This document shows, one piece after another, positions 23,081 to 24,234 of a DNA stretch of 24,234 nt; the first letter of the stretch is position 1, and each line of letters opens with the position of its first letter. The DNA is from an uncultured Oscillospiraceae bacterium (lineage in GTDB: Bacteria > Bacillota > Clostridia > Oscillospirales > Acutalibacteraceae): assembly GCA_900543305.1 (NCBI GenBank), contig UQQZ01000036.1, positions 1-24,234 of the forward strand, given 5' to 3'. The notes below the pieces were generated by a model. It had not been told where the DNA came from. It searched no databases and worked only from the letters and a program-made list of their open reading frames with translations. A program made the translations under genes and the position numbers.

Positions 23081-24052
23081 ATGAAATTAGGTGTACTGAC
23101 TAACGTCATCGGCGAGACTCCCTTGAAGGACGCTCTGGCTTATTTCAAGTCTCTGGGCATTCAGATGGTCGAGATCGGCTGCGGCCGCTATCCGGGCAAG
23201 GATCATTGCGATCCCGGCGTGCTGCTTCATGACGAGGCGAAGTTCCAGGAGTTTGTGGACACCATCAAGGAGTCCGGCCTGGAGATCAGCGCTCTGAGCT
23301 GCCATGGCAACCCTGTCCATCCTGTGAAGGAGATTGCCAAGCAGTTTGATGACGATATGCATGATGCTGTCCTGATGGCTGAAAAGCTGGGCATTCATCA
23401 GATCAACTGCTTCTCCGGCTGCCCCGGCGACTGCCCCGAGTCCAAGAATCCCAACTGGGTTGTGTGCGCATGGCCCAATGAGTTCCTGGAGGTTCAGGAG
23501 TGGCAGTGGAACGAAGTGCTGATTCCCTACTGGAAGAAGTTCGTAGAGTTCGCCAAGGCACATGGCGTCAACAAGATTGCTCTGGAGATGCATCAGGGCT
23601 TCTGCGTGTACAACACTTACACTCTTAAGAAGCTGCGTGCAGCGGTAGGTCCCGAAATCGGTGCCAACCTGGATCCCAGCCATTTGATTTGGCAGGGCAT
23701 GGATCCTATCAAGGTGATCCGCGCTCTGGGCGGCGACGCTATTTTCCATGTACATGCCAAGGATACCAAGATCGATCCCATCAACTCTCCCGTAGATGGC
23801 AACCTGGATGCTCGTCCCTATTCTGACGAGATCAATCGTTCCTGGATCTTCCGTTCCATCGGCTACGGTCATGACGAGCTGTTCTGGAAGGACTTTGTCA
23901 GCCAGCTGCGCTTGGTGGGCTATGACTATGTGCTGAGCATTGAGCATGAGGACAGCCTGATGAGCAAGAATGAGGGCCTGGTAAAGGCTTGCGACGTGCT
24001 CAAGCGGTCCATCACCTTCGAAGACAAGATGACCGACCTTCGTTGGGTATAA
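23081..24052 (+). CDS. Sugar phosphate isomerase/epimerase (xylose isomerase-like TIM barrel)
   Basis: A 323-residue protein of the sugar-phosphate isomerase/epimerase superfamily (IolE/xylose isomerase-like TIM barrel). The N-terminus MKLGVLTNVIGETPLKDALA and ISALSCHGNPVHP are typical. Four likely metal ligands are in place: Glu169 (ALEMHQG), Asp198 (NLDPSHL), His223 or His225 (FHVHAKD) and Glu288 (SIEHED). The substrate is not predictable; related proteins act on keto-sugars, inosose or sugar phosphates. ATG 23081 has AAGGAG eight bases upstream; the open frame runs further up into the leader but lacks a ribosome binding site. Codon use differs sharply from the neighbours: arginine is nearly always CGC/CGT where other genes favour CGG, and glycine is mostly GGC. 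That bias suggests very high expression. It is monocistronic, with its own promoter and terminator. Confidence 0.9.
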   Translation: MKLGVLTNVIGETPLKDALAYFKSLGIQMVEIGCGRYPGKDHCDPGVLLHDEAKFQEFVDTIKESGLEISALSCHGNPVHPVKEIAKQFDDDMHDAVLMAEKLGIHQINCFSGCPGDCPESKNPNWVVCAWPNEFLEVQEWQWNEVLIPYWKKFVEFAKAHGVNKIALEMHQGFCVYNTYTLKKLRAAVGPEIGANLDPSHLIWQGMDPIKVIRALGGDAIFHVHAKDTKIDPINSPVDGNLDARPYSDEINRSWIFRSIGYGHDELFWKDFVSQLRLVGYDYVLSIEHEDSLMSKNEGLVKACDVLKRSITFEDKMTDLRWV

Positions 24053-24087
24053 TGTGCTAAACAAAACGTTTTAATCAGAAACAGAGA

Positions 24088-24115
24088 AAGGCACCGGAAA
24101 TTCCGGTGCCTTTTT
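24088..24115 (+). terminator. Intrinsic terminator of the sugar isomerase gene
   Basis: AAAGGCACCGGAA pairs with TTCCGGTGCCTTT in a near-perfect palindrome, followed by a T-tract (TTTTTA). A-residues on the 5' side allow some function on the minus strand too. Confidence 0.92.
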
Positions 24116-24148
24116 ATATCTCTTCCCAGGAAAAGAGAAAGGGAAAAG

Positions 24149-24182
24149 AAAAAAGCTTGTCTTCTTTTGAAAACAAGCTTTT
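24149..24182 (-). terminator. Terminator downstream of tRNA-Ala
   Basis: Read on the minus strand: AAAAGCTTGT / ACAAGCTTTT stem followed by further T residues (minus strand of 24149-24154). It starts directly after the CCA end of the tRNA. Confidence 0.8.
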
Positions 24183-24234
24183 GGTGGAGATAAGCGGGAT
24201 CGAACCGCTGACCTCTTGAATGCCATTCAAGCGC
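24182..24234 (-). tRNA. tRNA-Ala(GGC), 3' part, cut by the window end
   Basis: On the minus strand the sequence contains the end of the D-stem region, the anticodon arm CTTGA-ATGGCAT-TCAAG with anticodon GGC (complement of 24222-24224), a five-base variable loop, a 17-base T arm with TTCGATC, the 3' acceptor strand TATCTCC and an encoded ACCA end. U70 in the acceptor strand fits the G3-U70 identity pair of alanine tRNAs. The first 23 or so nucleotides lie beyond the window. Confidence 0.93.

Noticed and set aside
23087..24064. Open frame of 325 codons on the minus strand
   Set aside because: It is the antisense shadow of the codon-biased isomerase gene; the sequence shows no family motif.
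1..24234. CRISPR arrays, insertion sequences, prophage or toxin-antitoxin genes
   Set aside because: No repeat-spacer pattern, transposase, integrase, phage structural gene or toxin-like pair was found among the readable frames.

Overview
The window looks like chromosomal DNA of a moderately GC-rich, Gram-positive anaerobe of the class Clostridia, most likely an Oscillospirales-type gut bacterium. The signs are strong AGGAGG-type ribosome binding sites, GTG and TTG starts, regular TTGNNN-N17-TATAAT promoters, an S-layer-homology cell-wall protein, a SigH-like short sigma factor, tandem zinc-ribbon and DUF1858 proteins, a clostridial short-form LeuC, and the TrmK/Nif3-like/RqcH gene group. The lineage is inferred from gene content, not from a marker gene. 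No phage, transposon, CRISPR array or rRNA is visible.

Layout. (1) 74-3126: a monocistronic gene for a large secreted SLH-anchored lysozyme. (2) 3154-4680, minus strand: a YifB/ComM AAA+ ATPase, divergent from (3) 4807-5766: a SigH-like sigma factor followed by a double zinc-ribbon protein. (4) 5825-11288: a small DUF1858 redox protein, then trmK (tRNA m1A22 methylation), a Nif3-like metal protein, rqcH (ribosome quality control) and ptsI (PTS enzyme I), all co-oriented. (5) 11335-12150: a YczE-type membrane protein with its own promoter and terminator. (6) 12176-17541: a consensus promoter, a long structured leader with an intrinsic terminator, and a five-gene nickel/peptide-type ABC importer (lipoprotein, two permeases, two ATPases) ending in a bidirectional terminator. 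(7) 17541-18434, minus strand: a LysR regulator, divergent from (8) 18640-22891: an operon of a single-pass membrane protein of unknown function, cimA, leuC and a frameshifted leuD. (9) 22969-24115: a strongly codon-biased sugar isomerase/epimerase gene with a hairpin at the very start of its transcript. (10) 24149-24234, minus strand: the 3' part of a tRNA-Ala(GGC) and its terminator.

How genes work together. CimA would make (R)-citramalate from pyruvate and acetyl-CoA, and LeuCD would isomerise it towards 2-oxobutanoate and isoleucine (LeuCD also serves leucine synthesis). The divergent LysR protein is the obvious candidate regulator. The ABC importer appears to be controlled by transcription attenuation: the leader can fold either into a 13-bp terminator or into a hairpin that sequesters the terminator's 5' arm, and an upstream segment can compete for that hairpin. 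I could not match this leader to a riboswitch class I know, so it is the best candidate for something undescribed. The second standout is the lysozyme, whose GH24 catalytic domain appears to carry an SH3-like domain inserted inside it.
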